Of a stretch of 64,000 nt of DNA, positions 33,270 through 45,730 are shown piece after piece. Made by a program: the position numbers and the translations under genes. Within the stretch, counting starts at the first letter, position 1; the number at the start of each line of letters is the position of its first letter. A model generated the notes under the pieces. That model was not told where the DNA came from and did no database searches. It saw nothing but the letters and a program-made list of their open reading frames with translations. The stretch is from Aricia agestis (Eukaryota > Arthropoda > Insecta > Lepidoptera > Lycaenidae): assembly GCF_905147365.1 (NCBI RefSeq), contig NC_056417.1:7648501-7712500 (forward strand), read 5' to 3'.

Positions 33270-34283
33270 GAATATTTTTTTATCACAAGACTAGGTGTTG
33301 TTTTTTTATTGGAACAAAAACAGCGTAACATGTTATAATCTTAAAGTAAGTACAATCAGATAAATAAAAGAGATAAACACATAACCCATACCACTGTATG
33401 CGGCGTATCAATTAAATAACGCAGTAAGCGACAACCACCGTCTATAGACATTTGAAACACCTTAATATAATTATTAATGCTGTGTACATAAAAAAAAATA
33501 ATTAAAATGTGTAGTTATTTTTATGCCATGCTTCGGCATGACTATAAGTTTTATTTTTCTTTTAGTTTTTTTTTGAGACTGTGGTATTGACTTTTTGAAC
33601 CGGCCCAGTCATGTCAAAGCATGGCCTTTTCTACATAATATAAAATGATCTATAGATAATAATAATTATTTAAAGGGTGAAGTATATTATCTTCTTAAAA
33701 AAAACTACTTAAACTTTAAAAGTAAACAGAAAAATCGTATCACATTAATAAAGTTAAGCAGGATTATCAAGGCAATCTTATCAGCTGTTAGCGTGATTAA
33801 AATTCACTTTACGAGATCCTATGTTAATATTAGCAGCTTGTCCCGAGAAATACTTAGAGCATTTATATTTACGATGACAGGTCTATATTTACGAGTACAC
33901 CATAATAATTATTTTATTAAACTTATAATTTGAAGAAGTTAGAACAGAGAAAATATATACTTTTGATTTGGTGAATAAAACAATGTTTGCGTGCACTTTT
34001 TCCACTATATTAAGAAATTATTTTTTATTCCACCAAGAACCAACGGTACAATCAATTACATATAAATGAAAATGCATTTTTTGCAAAATGTGAAGCTTTT
34101 TAAAAACGATAATATCAAATGTAACTTGTACCCTCAAAATTAAATTGTTTCCAGGTACCAAACTTTAAAACAAAACGAAAACCACAAACAATTTTTAACT
34201 TTTCATCCTTTGACAATGTAATTATTTTACTTTTTATCTAAATTGTATGCTTTTAATTTACATAATTTATATCAAATTAGATG
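33270..34283. other. AT-rich intergenic stretch
   Basis: 33572-33636 (ctgtggtattgacttttt, accggcccagtcatgtcaaa) is a diverged relative of the SINE-like element at 10783. No exon seen. Confidence 0.35.
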
Positions 34284-35198
34284 ATGCAGCGTAGCAACAG
34301 TGTCCGCTTTGCAGCAAAGTATAATTTGTGGTAGCAATAGTGTAGCGCGGCTTAGCTAAGTAGTATAGTGCGGCGTAACAATAGTGTAGCGCGGCGATGC
34401 TAAGTATAGTGTGGCGTAGTAACAGTGTAGCGCGGCGTAGCTAAGTATAGTGCAGCGTAGCAATAGTGTAGCGCGGCGATGCTAAGTATAGTGTGGCGTA
34501 GTAACAGAGTAGCGCGGCGTAGCTAAGTATAGTGTGGCGTAGCAATAGTGTAGCGCGGCGTAGCTAAGTATAGTGCGGCGTAGCAATAGTGTAGCGCGGC
34601 AATGCTAAGTATAGTGTGGCGTAGTAATAGTGTAGCGCGGGGTACCTAAGTATAGTGCGGCGTAGCACTAGTGTAGCGTGGCGTAGCTAAGTATAGTGCG
34701 GCGTAGCAATAGTGTAGCGCGGCGTAGCTAAGTATAGTGTGGCGTAGCAATAGTGTAGCGCGGCGTAGCTAAGTATAGTGCGGCGTAGCAATAGTGTAGT
34801 GCGGCAATGCTAAGTATAGTGTGGCGTAGTAACAGTGTAGCGCGGCGTAGCTAAGTATAGTGCAGCGTAGCAATAGTGTAGCGCGACGATGCTAAGTATA
34901 GTGTGGCGTAGTAACAGAGTAGCGCGGCGTAGCTAAGTATAGTGTGGCGTAGCAATAGTGTAGCGCGGCGTAGCTAAGTATAGTGCGGCGTAGCAATAGT
35001 GTAGCGCGGCAATGCTAAGTATAGTGTGGCGTAGTAATAGTGTAGCGCGGGGTACCTAAGTATAGTGCGGCGTAGCACTAGTGTAGCGTGGCGTAGCTAA
35101 GTATAGTGCGGCGTAGCAATAGTGTAGCGCGGCGTAGCTAAGTATAGTGTGGCGTAGCAAATAGTGTAGCGTGGCGTAGCCAAGTATAGTGTGGCATA
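34284..35198. repeat. 41-bp minisatellite with 410-bp higher-order repeat
   Basis: The monomer is built from two similar halves, agtatagtgtggcgtagcaa and tagtgtagcgcggcgtagct, giving 41 bp. About 22 monomers are present. Diagnostic variants (tgcagcg, aacagagtagcg, gcggggtacc, gtagcactagtg) recur exactly 410 bp apart, so 34367-34776 and 34777-35186 are two copies of a ten-monomer block. The monomer has 15 G to 6 C on the plus strand and is far less AT-rich than its flanks. The first monomers are degenerate. Confidence 0.95.
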
Positions 35199-35199
35199 G

Positions 35200-35708
35200 A
35201 TAAAAATATCAATCTAGTTACTAGGAACCTTGAATTTAATCGCCAAAACTTATTCAAATCTACTCTGAGCTCTAGATAAACTAAAATAGTTAGTGTATCT
35301 AGAGCAACATAATATAATATACAGCATATATTATGTTAACGAGGCAGTAATTACTTCGCCAGCGTATCTCATACATTTAATGCTTCGCCATGCACTACAA
35401 CCTACATGGGTTTATTTTAAAATTATTGTTACGTTTTACGTTTAATGGACTTAATACATTACAATGCTACTGGTATTACAGTAATAGGAGTTTAATGATG
35501 CTACTAAGGCTACGATTATTTATCAATTGTTTGCCAGTGTTTGGAAATTAATATAAGTGGGGACTCTGGGGATATTATAGTATTTCTCTAAAAACTTAAA
35601 TGTTAGTCTTTAGTTGATGGTTTGATTAGCAGTTAATCCTACGATTTATTAACATGGGTAACTAAAAGCAAGTGATTAGTTTTATTGTTCGACTATCTAT
35701 TTTTTTCC
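35200..35708. other. AT-rich intergenic stretch
   Basis: Nothing recognised. Confidence 0.4.
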
Positions 35709-35962
35709 TATGGACGCTTCACACCACGTCAGTCTAGTCCCGTGGTAAGTACCTGATGGACTTGTGTTACGGGTACCAGACAACGGATTATATTTAATAC
35801 TTTTATACTATACATATATTTAAGATTTTAATTATATTATACATAAACTTAATACACATCCATGACACATGAACTTTGAAAACTTTCTGTTCCGTCGGAG
35901 GGATTCGAACCCGCAACCCCTGGCTTGAGCCGCCACACGCTCTTAACCATTGAGCCACAGAT
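35709..35962 (-). mobile_element. tRNA-headed SINE-2, copy 2
   Basis: Complement of SINE-2 from tatggacgcttcacaccacg to the head cattgagccacag. The B-box region ggattcgaacccgcaacccc has drifted from consensus. Confidence 0.8.
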
Positions 35963-35964
35963 TG

Positions 35965-37226
35965 AGTTTTATCTTGGAAGTAAAATAATAAGAGTTAAAA
36001 TTACTTTTTCTTTATCATAATGAATTGAAATTGTGAAGAAAAGAAAAGCATATTTTGAAAGTTCTGATTGCAATTCTGAATTATTCTTTATTTGTAAAGA
36101 AATAAAAAAAATATTTCAAAAATTTTGATTCCGAGTACAAAAACTACACATCATTATGAGAAGGACAAATAAAAGTCTAAAACTAATGCGCACAACAAAT
36201 GCTTCCACCGTAAGCTCCTTTCCGTAATTCCAGCTCAAAATTGCCAACATGCATAATAAATTCCACTTTTATAATGGAAAAGGTAGAAATTCTATCAATT
36301 TCTGTGCGAGTCTCGGTCCTTTGACGAGGACACAAAGACATGAAACACGTCGGTTTCTGAAATATTTTTCTCCTTTTTATTAACTCTTAAGACCCCGATT
36401 ATAAAAGAAAAAGTTATTGAGATTTTTGTGTGCCTTCAATAATATATTTTCTTTTCCAAGGTTATCTAGCAATAAAAACCTCTAGCTTAGTGGCATAGAG
36501 TATATCCCTCAAGTCAATAGGTCACATCCCCGGAAACCTACCGTAGAATAAAAAATAAAGATTGAAGAAAATAAACTCAAACTCAATTTTTTTGTTTCAG
36601 AATAAATTTTTGCAAATATTCTCTGAACGTAGGGTGGTAGGCACTAGCCTACCACCGGTTAATAGAGATGACCCGGTTAACTTCTTATCACTCTCCGCCT
36701 AATATAAACCTTCACTGGGCTTCTATTTCCAAGACCAAATTTAGCCAAATCAGTACAGCCGTTCTCGAGTTTATGCAAGATTAACAAATGTGATAAGATA
36801 TTCTTATGTATAATAATATTATCCTTCTTGTTTACAATTTATGATACCTACCTATTGGAAAATAAGTTTACGCTATTTAAAAAAAAATCTGTGAACAATT
36901 ATATTAAAGTGGCGACTGCTACCTGATTTTTCAGACTTATCAACCCCTCTTAAGCTTTCATTACAGTAAAATATTCAAAAAGTATTCGGTTTAAGATTCA
37001 GCTAAACCTGCTGAACGGCCAAAATATCTAAAACCGTCTTTCTTTTAACTCTAGTTTAAAATAGCATGAAGTTAATAAAATAGTTAAACTAACAGGTTAG
37101 AGTGCACAGTTAAGTGGATCTTGATTGGATTTTTAATCCGACCGGTATCGGGAGCGGAGCGGTCACTGCAAGTTTACTTCATTAAAACCAAGTTCGATAA
37201 TCCGAAATAGAATTCAGGTGAATTCG
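35965..37226. other. AT-rich intergenic stretch
   Basis: 36480-36540 (cctctagcttagtggcatag) looks like a decayed tRNA-type SINE head. A short hairpin, ggtggtaggc and complement, lies at about 36633. No exon recognised. Confidence 0.35.
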
Positions 37227-37342
37227 TTCACTGTTATAGGAGTTTTGTATAACTCCTGTAACAGTGAAATTTAAAATTTAATTTAATTTAATAAAATTAA
37301 ATTTAAAATTTCCAATTTTTAAGTTATCCGTGTACGGATAAC
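37227..37342. repeat. Three consecutive hairpins
   Basis: 37227-37268 (ttcactgttataggagtt and complement, one mismatch), 37267-37312 (aatttaaaattta and complement) and 37323-37342 (gttatccgtgtacggataac) follow one another with short or no spacers. Confidence 0.7.
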
Positions 37343-37489
37343 ACAGTTAGAAATTTTAAATGAAACAAATACCTTCGCTTATTTCTAGTACTAATGATAT
37401 AATATATCTCTTGATATATATCATAATATTTAGTTATATAATAATAATTAATATTATAATAATATCTTTATTTAAACCAAAAGTAATGT

Positions 37490-37697
37490 AGTACAGTAAG
37501 AAGCCTTTGACCCCTGCACTAGTGTAAACTGTATTGCAGAGGCCAGTGTCCTCGCCCATGACATTAATTTTTTTAGTGTTTTAGTGTCAGACGTTAGTGT
37601 TAGTTTTTAGTATAATTGTATGTATGTTAGTCTATAAGGTATTTATAACGTGGGCCAAGATGCCTGAATTAAATAAATAAATAAAATAAAATAAAAT
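37490..37697 (+). mobile_element. LINE 3' end with A-rich tail
   Basis: gtgggccaagatgcctgaat followed by taaataaataaataaaataa resembles a LINE 3' UTR and tail. No coding part remains. Confidence 0.4.
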
Positions 37698-37748
37698 TAA
37701 TATTATATCAATTCACTTATGTAATCTAATATTTTAAACAAAAAAAAC

Positions 37749-37849
37749 TTGAAAGTGGCTTTCCACTTTTAAGTTTTTTTTTTGTTTTTTTTTTGGTATT
37801 CATACTATTTAAGTCTAAAATTGTTTACCTAGTAAACAATTTTAGACTT
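37749..37849. repeat. Two hairpins
   Basis: cttgaaagtggctttccacttttaag-type stem at 37749-37775, and a perfect 17-bp stem at 37811-37849 (aagtctaaaattgttta, loop cctag). Confidence 0.7.
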
Positions 37850-38349
37850 AAACAGACTTACAGAAAAAAAAATAAAGACTGTCATCCACAAAAGTGAAAA
37901 TTTAATTTAAGGTTTAAAATTATAAGGTCTTTATTTAAAGAGTAAATTAAGGTAATGAAGGTAAGTTAGGTCGAAGGATCATGATTACGCTTTAAATTAT
38001 TTGTTTCCGTTGTATTTATTTTTCAATAGTTTAATTGAGATTGAAATGAAGAGAATAATTAGCTGGGTTAAACGAAAACTGGTAACAAACTACGAGCAAA
38101 AGACAACAATACAAGATTAATTTCTAAGAGCTTAAGCTAAGCTGTACCACTATAAAAAATAAAAATAGCCTAGTTACCAAGTTATTATAAAGTTATCTAT
38201 GTTTTATGGAGACAATGCCAAATGTCACCAGCCAGACGCGTAGAGGTAAAGCAAGTTTCATTTGGTTTGTTCAAGCACGTGCGGCAGATTTATGTCTCTA
38301 CGAATGGGGAACCTTGTGGGGAATTTTAAACAGTTTAATTTTATTAACA

Positions 38350-38470
38350 TCCAAACTAATATATAAATGTGAAAGTTTGTCTGTCTATGTGTTACCACTT
38401 CACGCCTACAGCGCTGAACCGATTTTGCTGAAATTTGGACTAAACTAATTTGAGTAAGTAAGTAAATATC
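38350..38470 (+). mobile_element. Helitron-like H1, 5' part
   Basis: tccaaactaatatataaatg, cacttcacgcctacagcgct and gaaccgattttgctgaaatt. Confidence 0.55.
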
Positions 38471-38939
38471 CTTTCTTGTGTACACATAATATTATTATAA
38501 CAATTTAAAGACATTTTTAAAACACAAGTATAACACAATGGCGGCAACTGCTTTTAGTACCGAGAAAGGTATGTCCGTTGTCGGTACTCAAAGTAGTTGA
38601 GATGTTATAGGTCTACCAGAATCTGATGGCAATTTTTGACAGCAATTTTTTTCAAAAATATCCTTGATCATTGGATACATTTTTATATTTGCATGTTTAA
38701 CCCACAGAATCAGCCGCTATAAAAAAAAGGATCAAAATGTTTTATTCCAACTATCCCGGTATTGCTAGAGTCAATTTATTTTCTCACTTTTTGCCATCAA
38801 ATTCCGGTTCACCTATAGTAGTTGAGATCAGATATTATATGACATAAAAATCATTACGGCATAAACTTATCAACTTGTTCTCAATATAGCAATCTAGCAA
38901 CAGATACAATAAAAATGTTTTGATGATTTCGTATCCTTA
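38471..38939. other. Intergenic stretch
   Basis: Nothing recognised. Confidence 0.4.
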
Positions 38940-39105
38940 GGGTCAATTCAGATTTCAGACCGCAACGCGACGAGGCGAGGGGAGGCGCGGCATACATTTG
39001 TATGGATTTGACAGATTTCAATTGCGTGAGACGTCTTGCGAATCTGTCAAATCCATATAAATTTAGAAATGCATCTACGCGTCGCGTTGTGGTCTGAATC
39101 AACCC
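38940..39105. mobile_element. MITE family A, copy 4
   Basis: gggtcaattcag and gtggtctgaatcaaccc ends with TTA on both sides. atggatttgacagattt and its complement lie inside. The left end has an extra tcagatt. Confidence 0.8.
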
Positions 39106-39890
39106 TTATTTGTAAGTTCATTCCATTATATTAACTTTATGGTTCATTCCAAGAAAATATATTTACATAGATACATTCAAATAGATAATATTTTTTTCTC
39201 GACGCTTGGCGCACGGATACAAAATGAAAGACAAAAATAAACTGAACTGCAGTTTATCAACTGTATGTTTGTATTGTTCTTGTTAATATTCTTTTAAGCT
39301 TTTATTTGCAACAACTCAAAAAGTGCCCGCAATTTTACAAACATCGAAACGAAATGGGTTTGGTTAAAGTCAAAGTCAAAAATTTTTATTCAGAATAAGT
39401 TTTTTTCAAACATTTGCCGAACGTTGTTGCTACTGGGGCCCTTGGTTAGTAAATATAGACACAAAGATAACTTTAAAACAACTATTAACCAATTTTCCGA
39501 GGCTCCTTCTTGGGAGATTGCAACTATTTATAAAATAAATGAGCAAGAAAGTTGATTTCACGCGCCAACACCTCCGTCGATCTCTGTAAAATCTCTAATA
39601 CGGGCCTTCATCGAAATCCTTAATATGGGGAACGGGTCGATTTGTTTTAAATATTATTATCATAGTAATACGATATTATGTGAATGGGAAATTCACATAT
39701 TATCATATTGCTGTGATAATATCATGTATTTTTGATAAAACCAATAGATAAAACATAGTTATATAGCCAAAGGCAACTCAATTGACACAGATAATATCGT
39801 TAACTACTTTAACATAATAATAATTATCAACTTGATCAAATTAAATGAATCATAGACAACATAAATAGGTATAATAATAATAATAATATC
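39106..39890. other. Intergenic stretch with LINE tail fragment
   Basis: 39366-39480 (gtcaaagtcaaaaatttttattcag followed by acgttgttgctactggggcc) resembles a reversed lepidopteran LINE 3' end. Nothing else recognised. Confidence 0.35.
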
Positions 39891-40211
39891 TACGGACGCT
39901 TCACACCAGTCAGTCTGGCCCCGTAGTAAGTACCTACCTAAAGGACTTGTGTTACAGGTACCAGACAACGGAAATATATTTAAATATATTTTCGTTGTCT
40001 GGTAAAATCTTAAATATAATATGTATAGTATAAAAGTACATTATTGTACTTTTATACTATACATATATTATTTAAGATTTTTATTATATGATACACTTAT
40101 CTAATACACATCCATGACCCAGGAACTTTAAATAATTTTGTTCCGTCGGCGGGATTCGAACCCGCGACCCCGGCTTGAGCTACCAACGCGCTCACCACTG
40201 AGCCACAGAAG
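39891..40211 (-). mobile_element. tRNA-headed SINE-2, copy 3, with inverted internal duplication
   Basis: It has the normal SINE-2 ends but is about 60 bp longer. The body holds two fold-backs: 39961-40002 (ccagacaacggaaatatatt and complement, one mismatch) and 40011-40074 (aaatataatatgtatagtat and complement). Confidence 0.85.
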
Positions 40212-40628
40212 TATATGTGGTGAATGATATGGATATCAAAATCAATTGTACTTAGATTTAATACTGTTTTAAGTGTATTTTATTTTGATATTATTATTTT
40301 ACCCAAATAAAAAAAGTTATTAATATGAAAATAAAAGATCCTCAGAATTACTCACTCTAGGAATGTATGACGGGGTCGCTTTTATGTAGGACAAAAAGCG
40401 TTGTATCACCATTTATTAATAATATTTGAAAAATCACAGTACCTTTTTCGATATATTTTCCCGTGATGAAAGTAATCTCATCAGTCATCAACCATATTTC
40501 CATTTCTGTACACGCCAAAACTCTAGGAAACCTTGTTAACCTTGTTAATACCAACCTTGTTTTTTAATCCTAAACGTATTTTATTTATTCCAAAGATATT
40601 TTCGTCAGAGCGTCATATTCCCGCTTCC

Positions 40629-41070
40629 ATGAGAAAAATCCATACTAATACCTATTATACTAATATAAACCACTGAACAGATGGTATGAATAATATCTAT
40701 GGACACTTCACACCACGTCAGTCTGGCCCCGTGCTAAGTACCTGAAGGACTTGTGTTACGGGTACCAGACAACGGAAATATATTTAATAATTTTATACTA
40801 TACATTTATTTAAGATTTTTATTATATTAAACACATATTTAATACACACCCACGACCCAGGAACTTTGAAAAATTTTTGTTCCGTCGGCGGGATTCGAAC
40901 CCACGACCCCCTGGCTTGAGCTACCGATAGCCCACCAACTGAGCCACAGAGGTCGTCAATGAAGTTTCTTGATTCCCGGGAAAGGACGTAGGATACTTTT
41001 TTATCTCGGAAAAATTAACATTGCGCGCGCGATAAACCAATTTTATCGCGTAATCGCGTAATCGCGTAAA
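40629..41070 (+). mobile_element. Helitron-like H1, interrupted by SINE-2
   Basis: tccatactaatacctattat lies before the SINE. ttgattcccgggaaaggacg, taggatacttttttatctcg and gcgcgcgataaaccaatttt lie after it at 40958-41070. Confidence 0.6.
40697..40957 (-). mobile_element. tRNA-headed SINE-2, copy 4 (nested)
   Basis: Complement of SINE-2, ctatggacacttcacaccac to gagccacagaggtcgtc. It sits inside an H1 element. Confidence 0.85.
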
Positions 41071-41483
41071 TATAGTTTCGACCGTAATCTAGTTTATTAA
41101 TGAAAATAGGGTTAAAGATAAATTACTAACAAAAATAGGGTAAATTTCCCGACTCATCCAAGGATGAAATAGGCAGCACCTCACGAGGCCATTTTTTTAA
41201 GTTCGATGGCTTGTTTATCTCGAAGGCTTCGGTTGAGATTTCCCACAAGAATTGGTACTACAGGCATTTTATATTTCGCTACAAACATCTCCTCGGGGAC
41301 CATAACGGCTATCAAACCGAGTTTATATCGAGATAAGCTGACCGAGTTAACTCAGTTAGGAGTTAAGTGTGAGTGATATCGTTATAATAAAAATGTCGGA
41401 TAAGGAATTATAAATTAGGTTTCGCGGTTTCCTGAAATAGGCATTTCGTATCGGGTATTTAAAAAATCTGAATTAAGATACAA
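41071..41483. other. Intergenic stretch
   Basis: Nothing recognised. Confidence 0.4.
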
Positions 41484-41674
41484 GTTGGAAGCCGGCTACA
41501 TGAAGCGGCAGCCGACGACGTGTCGTCGCGACACTACGTTTCTATGTTTTTCTATGAAAAGTGTCGCTTGCTTCGTGTCGCTAGCAGCTGCGGAGGGTAT
41601 TTCATAGAAATACAAAGAAACCAGTAGTGTCTCGACGACACGTCTGCGGTTGTTGCAAGTCGCCCGCTGCCAAC
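41484..41674. mobile_element. MITE family B, copy 2 (intact)
   Basis: gttggaagccggctacatga and the complementary tgcaagtcgcccgctgccaac ends. gtgtcgtcgcgacactacgt pairs with agtagtgtctcgacgacacg. It serves as the uninterrupted reference for 5661-6198. Confidence 0.8.
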
Positions 41675-41679
41675 CAGCA

Positions 41680-42790
41680 CATTTAATCTTTTGGCATATT
41701 ATGCAAGTTAAGAATTACAAGACACTGGTTAAATATTATACCAGTGGTAAGCAATGTAATTAATTTCTTAATAAAGAGGTTTAAATAATAAGGAGTGTAA
41801 ATCACTATATTATACAATGAAAAATAAGTAGCTTCTTGCTGTCTGTCTTATAAATTCTTAGAGCTTTAAAAGTACGTAACATATTTTAATTAAAAATTTA
41901 GTATCTAAGAGGACGAGAGCAAGAGGAAAGTTTATTATACTTATACATTTAATATTTTGTATCATGTAAATAGAAAAAGAATATATATTATATATAGTCA
42001 GGTATAAAAATATTACCAGCTATTTTCCTCAAAACTTTAAATATTTCCTTTACAAATTCGTGCTAATTAAAATCTATACAAGAGTATTACAAATTGGGCA
42101 GGCCGTCAAACAGTGTAAGTAATTGCAACTTCTAATACCGCGGTGATACGCGCAGTTTAATATTCGATAAAACTTTTCTAATTTAAAGTTTACATTGAAC
42201 TTTCGTAATACAAATTAACTCACGGTAAATAAACTCGAAGTTATCGCACAACTTGATTATATTAAAATTTGGGAAGCTCTATTAACGAATAAGTATTTAT
42301 TACAAGAGGACGGCCCCAACTCTGCTGCGCCAAAATTAGTTATGAGGGCGACTAACCCAAAAAATCAAACATTGTCCTTCTCTCTTCATACTCACGCCCG
42401 TCTTTCATATGCCATGTGACAAAGGACGACGCGGAATCATCGCCAAGTTAGTTTTTTCTTAATAACTCGATAAATATGCAACATTTTAAAAATCCACCAG
42501 GTCAGTGTCTCAATGATAGAATTTTATACAATGTGTTAAAATATTAACTTAGTTAAATGCACGGTTATGGCAATACATATGAAAAATTCGTGAAAATTAG
42601 ATGCATCTTTTTGATTTTTTTCCATCGAGAAAATTTTAAGATATCTTGTTTTCACTCTGATGGAATTCTTATAAAATATAAATGTGGTATGTATGTTTAG
42701 AAAATGAAACAATTCGGGGCTTATTTTCAAGTATAAAAATGAATTATGAAATCGACAATTTTAGGTTAGTCGCCCCCTTATTTTCCTGTT
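41680..42790. other. AT-rich intergenic stretch
   Basis: No exon or element recognised. Confidence 0.4.
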
Positions 42791-42794
42791 CTGA

Positions 42795-42942
42795 GGTCGC
42801 CCCCTTAATCGGGCAGGAACCGTATATTTTTCCGAGACTCAAAATATGTCCATACCAAATTTTAACAAAATCAGTACAGTTATTTGGGCGTGAAGAGCTA
42901 ACAGACAGACACACTTTCGCATTTAAAGTATTAGTATGGATT
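42795..42942 (-). mobile_element. Helitron-like H1, partial
   Basis: Complement of H1: tcgggcaggaaccgtatatt, gggcgtgaagagctaacaga, cacactttcgcatttaaagt and attagtatgga. Confidence 0.65.
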
Positions 42943-42959
42943 TACATTTAAATTAAATA

Positions 42960-44033
42960 TACAATGTGTCCCGACATCGGTGTCCGATCCTTTAATGTCA
43001 TGATCTATGGAATATTTTATCGACAAATTGGCTCTCAAATTTTTTCTCTCTCTCACGGTTGTCAAATGGCAGCCATTTTAGTTTTTCTCGGGCTTTCACA
43101 CTAATGTGACCAGTACTTCTCATGTAAATATCCTATGAAGATAAAAAAGGTCTCATTTGATAGCTAAACTTATGGACTACGCTTACACAAGCAATAGATT
43201 ATAAATTTCGTGGAATTAAACATAAAAAAACCAATAATTAAGAAAAAAAATCTGTATTTTTTAATTAATGGCTTTTTGTGAAAAATCTAGCGCATTAAAC
43301 TGGTTCTTTTTTGTTTTAAAAAGATAAAGAAGGTTTTCATCTAAAACAAATTCTTTATTTTAATGCTCTAAGTCAGATAGTTTAGAAGTTATAAAAATTT
43401 TCTTATGAAGTATACGTCAGATTAGTATGAATTCAGAGATAATTTTTTTTTCAAAAGTTGGACAAAAAAAATTTTACTCATTATTTATGGCATATTTTAG
43501 TGACAAGTTGGCTTTCAAATATTTTTATTCTCCAACTTTTGAAAAAAAAATTTTTCGTTGGCTTCATACTAATCTGACCTATACTTCATAAGAAAATTAT
43601 TATAACTTCAAAACTATCTGGCTTAGAGCATTGAAGTAAAGAAATTATTTAACATGAAAACCTCCTCTATCTTTGTAAAACGAAAAAAAACCAGATTAAT
43701 GCGCTAGATTTTTCAAAAAAAGCAATTAATTAAAAAATACAGATTTTTTTTTCTTAATTTTTGATTTTTATATATTTATTTCCACGAAATTTATAACATA
43801 TTGCATGTGTAAGCGTAGTCCACAAATTAAGCTATCAAATGAGACATTTTTTATCTTCATAGGATATTTACATGGGAAGTGCTGGTCGGATTAGTGTGAA
43901 AGCCCGAAAAAAACTAAAATGGCTGAAATTTTACAACCGTGAGAGAGAAAAAATTTGAGAGCCAATTTGTCGACAAAATATGCCACAGATCATGGCATTA
44001 AAGAATCGGACACCGGTGTCGGGACACATTGTA
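42960..44033. mobile_element. 1074-bp fold-back element S
   Basis: The ends tacaatgtgtcccgacatcg and cggtgtcgggacacattgta are inverted. Arms of about 500 bp (42960-43461 and 43532-44033) remain complementary throughout. Landmarks are aatttttttttcaaaagttg beside the centre, aagtatacgtcagattagta, and tagcgcattaaactgg. The 70-bp centre contains a third, partial copy of an arm segment (tggcatattttagtgacaag). TA lies at the ends. There is no coding frame. Confidence 0.9.
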
Positions 44034-44156
44034 TTATTATTAATTAAGGATTTACGAAGTACAAACGTACTCTTTACGAAAAGCTTATAATAATAATTAT
44101 TATAGCTTATACTTATTAAAATTTTCGAATGTTCAACTAAAGCGTGAGGTATTGAT

Positions 44157-44612
44157 TTAAGGTGACGCCGCGTTAAAGTAAAAATCGTTTTGGATATGTT
44201 TTAGATCGCTTGTTGGGGCCGGCCCGGCCTCTCATAGAAAACAAGAAATGGAACAGCAAGAAATGGGAAGGGCGTAAGCGACAAAATGGTTTTTGTCGCG
44301 TAATTAAAAAAAACTTAAATATATTTCATATAAACTATGGGCAAATTATAGTGTATGCTTGAACTACTCTGTGAACTAAGTTTGGAAGCTTAAATCACTT
44401 TCCTCTGTTGGCAAAATTAGAATCCCTGTTTTTATAGAGGTCTTTCTCATTAATTATTCTGTGTTATAAAAGTTGACCAATCGTGTTATGCTATGGGTAA
44501 TTCAAAGATAAAGACACGATAAATACTTACAATGAACTTTAATTTCTTAGCTTTAATCATTGTTGAGAAAAATCGATAACGCTGCAGCCAAATTATCAAG
44601 GCGTCACCTTAA
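44157..44612 (-). mobile_element. MITE family C, copy 3
   Basis: TTAA then ggtgacgccgcgttaaagta at the left; caaggcgtcacc then TTAA at the right. It is reversed relative to the copies at 27537 and 51414. Confidence 0.8.
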
Positions 44613-45730
44613 TTCCTATCGATGCGGTGATTGCCTCTACGTCAAAATCAGCCAAATCTCTATTATCATACAGGCAAGGTTTTTTCCAAAACAAAAGCTA
44701 GTCTTCGTCATTGCTGTCCAAATAACTGAGCAACGGTTATCGCTTACGACCTGCCATTTTTTCCAGCAGTCCACAAAAAATGTGCAATCACAAGGAACGA
44801 GATTAAATAAACGGAATAACATTCCTATATCCGTTATCTATTTCTACATTCCTGCATGGGGTACATTTATTATGATAAACTACTACGGGTGCATATAAAT
44901 TCACTTGGCTCGGTGAGCAGGCGTCCGCTCCGGAGGTATATTTTATTATGTTTTCATATTTGTTCGGGCTTTCCGATAGCTGAAAATATGCGAATGGAAA
45001 AATTTTATGTATTCTCTCCCTCTATTGTGATTTAAAAATCGTTGCATTGTCGGAGAATAAGTAGCATGAATACCCAAGATGCCAAAATTTATGAGTAATA
45101 AAAAATAATAAAATCCAATTCAATTTACATGAAGGTTTATCAGTATTCTCAAATTTTGTTACAATTTTTATTGTGTATAGCTTAGTCATTTCCAGGACTT
45201 TTTAAAACAACAACTTAATCTGTATGCGTGACCAAGTAGAAGAAAAAGTTATAACTAATAAATTTTGTAGGTTATTAAATAGGTTTTGGTAACTTTGGAT
45301 CTGTATTTATTGTCTACAACTTAAAGTCCAAAATATAAACTTTATGTCACAGAAAATATGGAAGTTGAAGTTGTTTAAATATGTAACAACTTTTTTCGTT
45401 CAAATAAAATTTCCGTAATTGAATGTGCATGATAAAGTGGTTCTGTACTAAAATGACTTTGGGAGTCACAAGAGAGAACGGTAAAAGCATCCCAAATGTC
45501 CCTAAACGTTAAATGGTAAAAGCTTCAGGCTCTAAGTGGCTCTTTATTAGCGGACCTCTTAATTCAAACATTTCACAAATTCATGATTTTAAATACGTCC
45601 CTTCAATGATAAATACCATCGAAATACAATAGTATAGAACGATAACCCTCATACATAACACCGCTTAAATGCGGCCCTAGTTACTGCCATAAACACGTAG
45701 TAAAATATTGACGACGACGACGAAAATTTG
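44613..45730. other. Intergenic stretch
   Basis: The 112-codon plus-strand frame at 44560-44898 starts inside the MITE and shows no domain. No exon accepted. Confidence 0.35.

Noticed and set aside
34284..35198. CRISPR-like repeat array
   Set aside because: Direct tandem monomers without unique spacers, in a eukaryotic context.
38212..38245. 34-bp exon joining 33041 in phase
   Set aside because: The acceptor has almost no pyrimidine tract and the exon is tiny; chance is likely.
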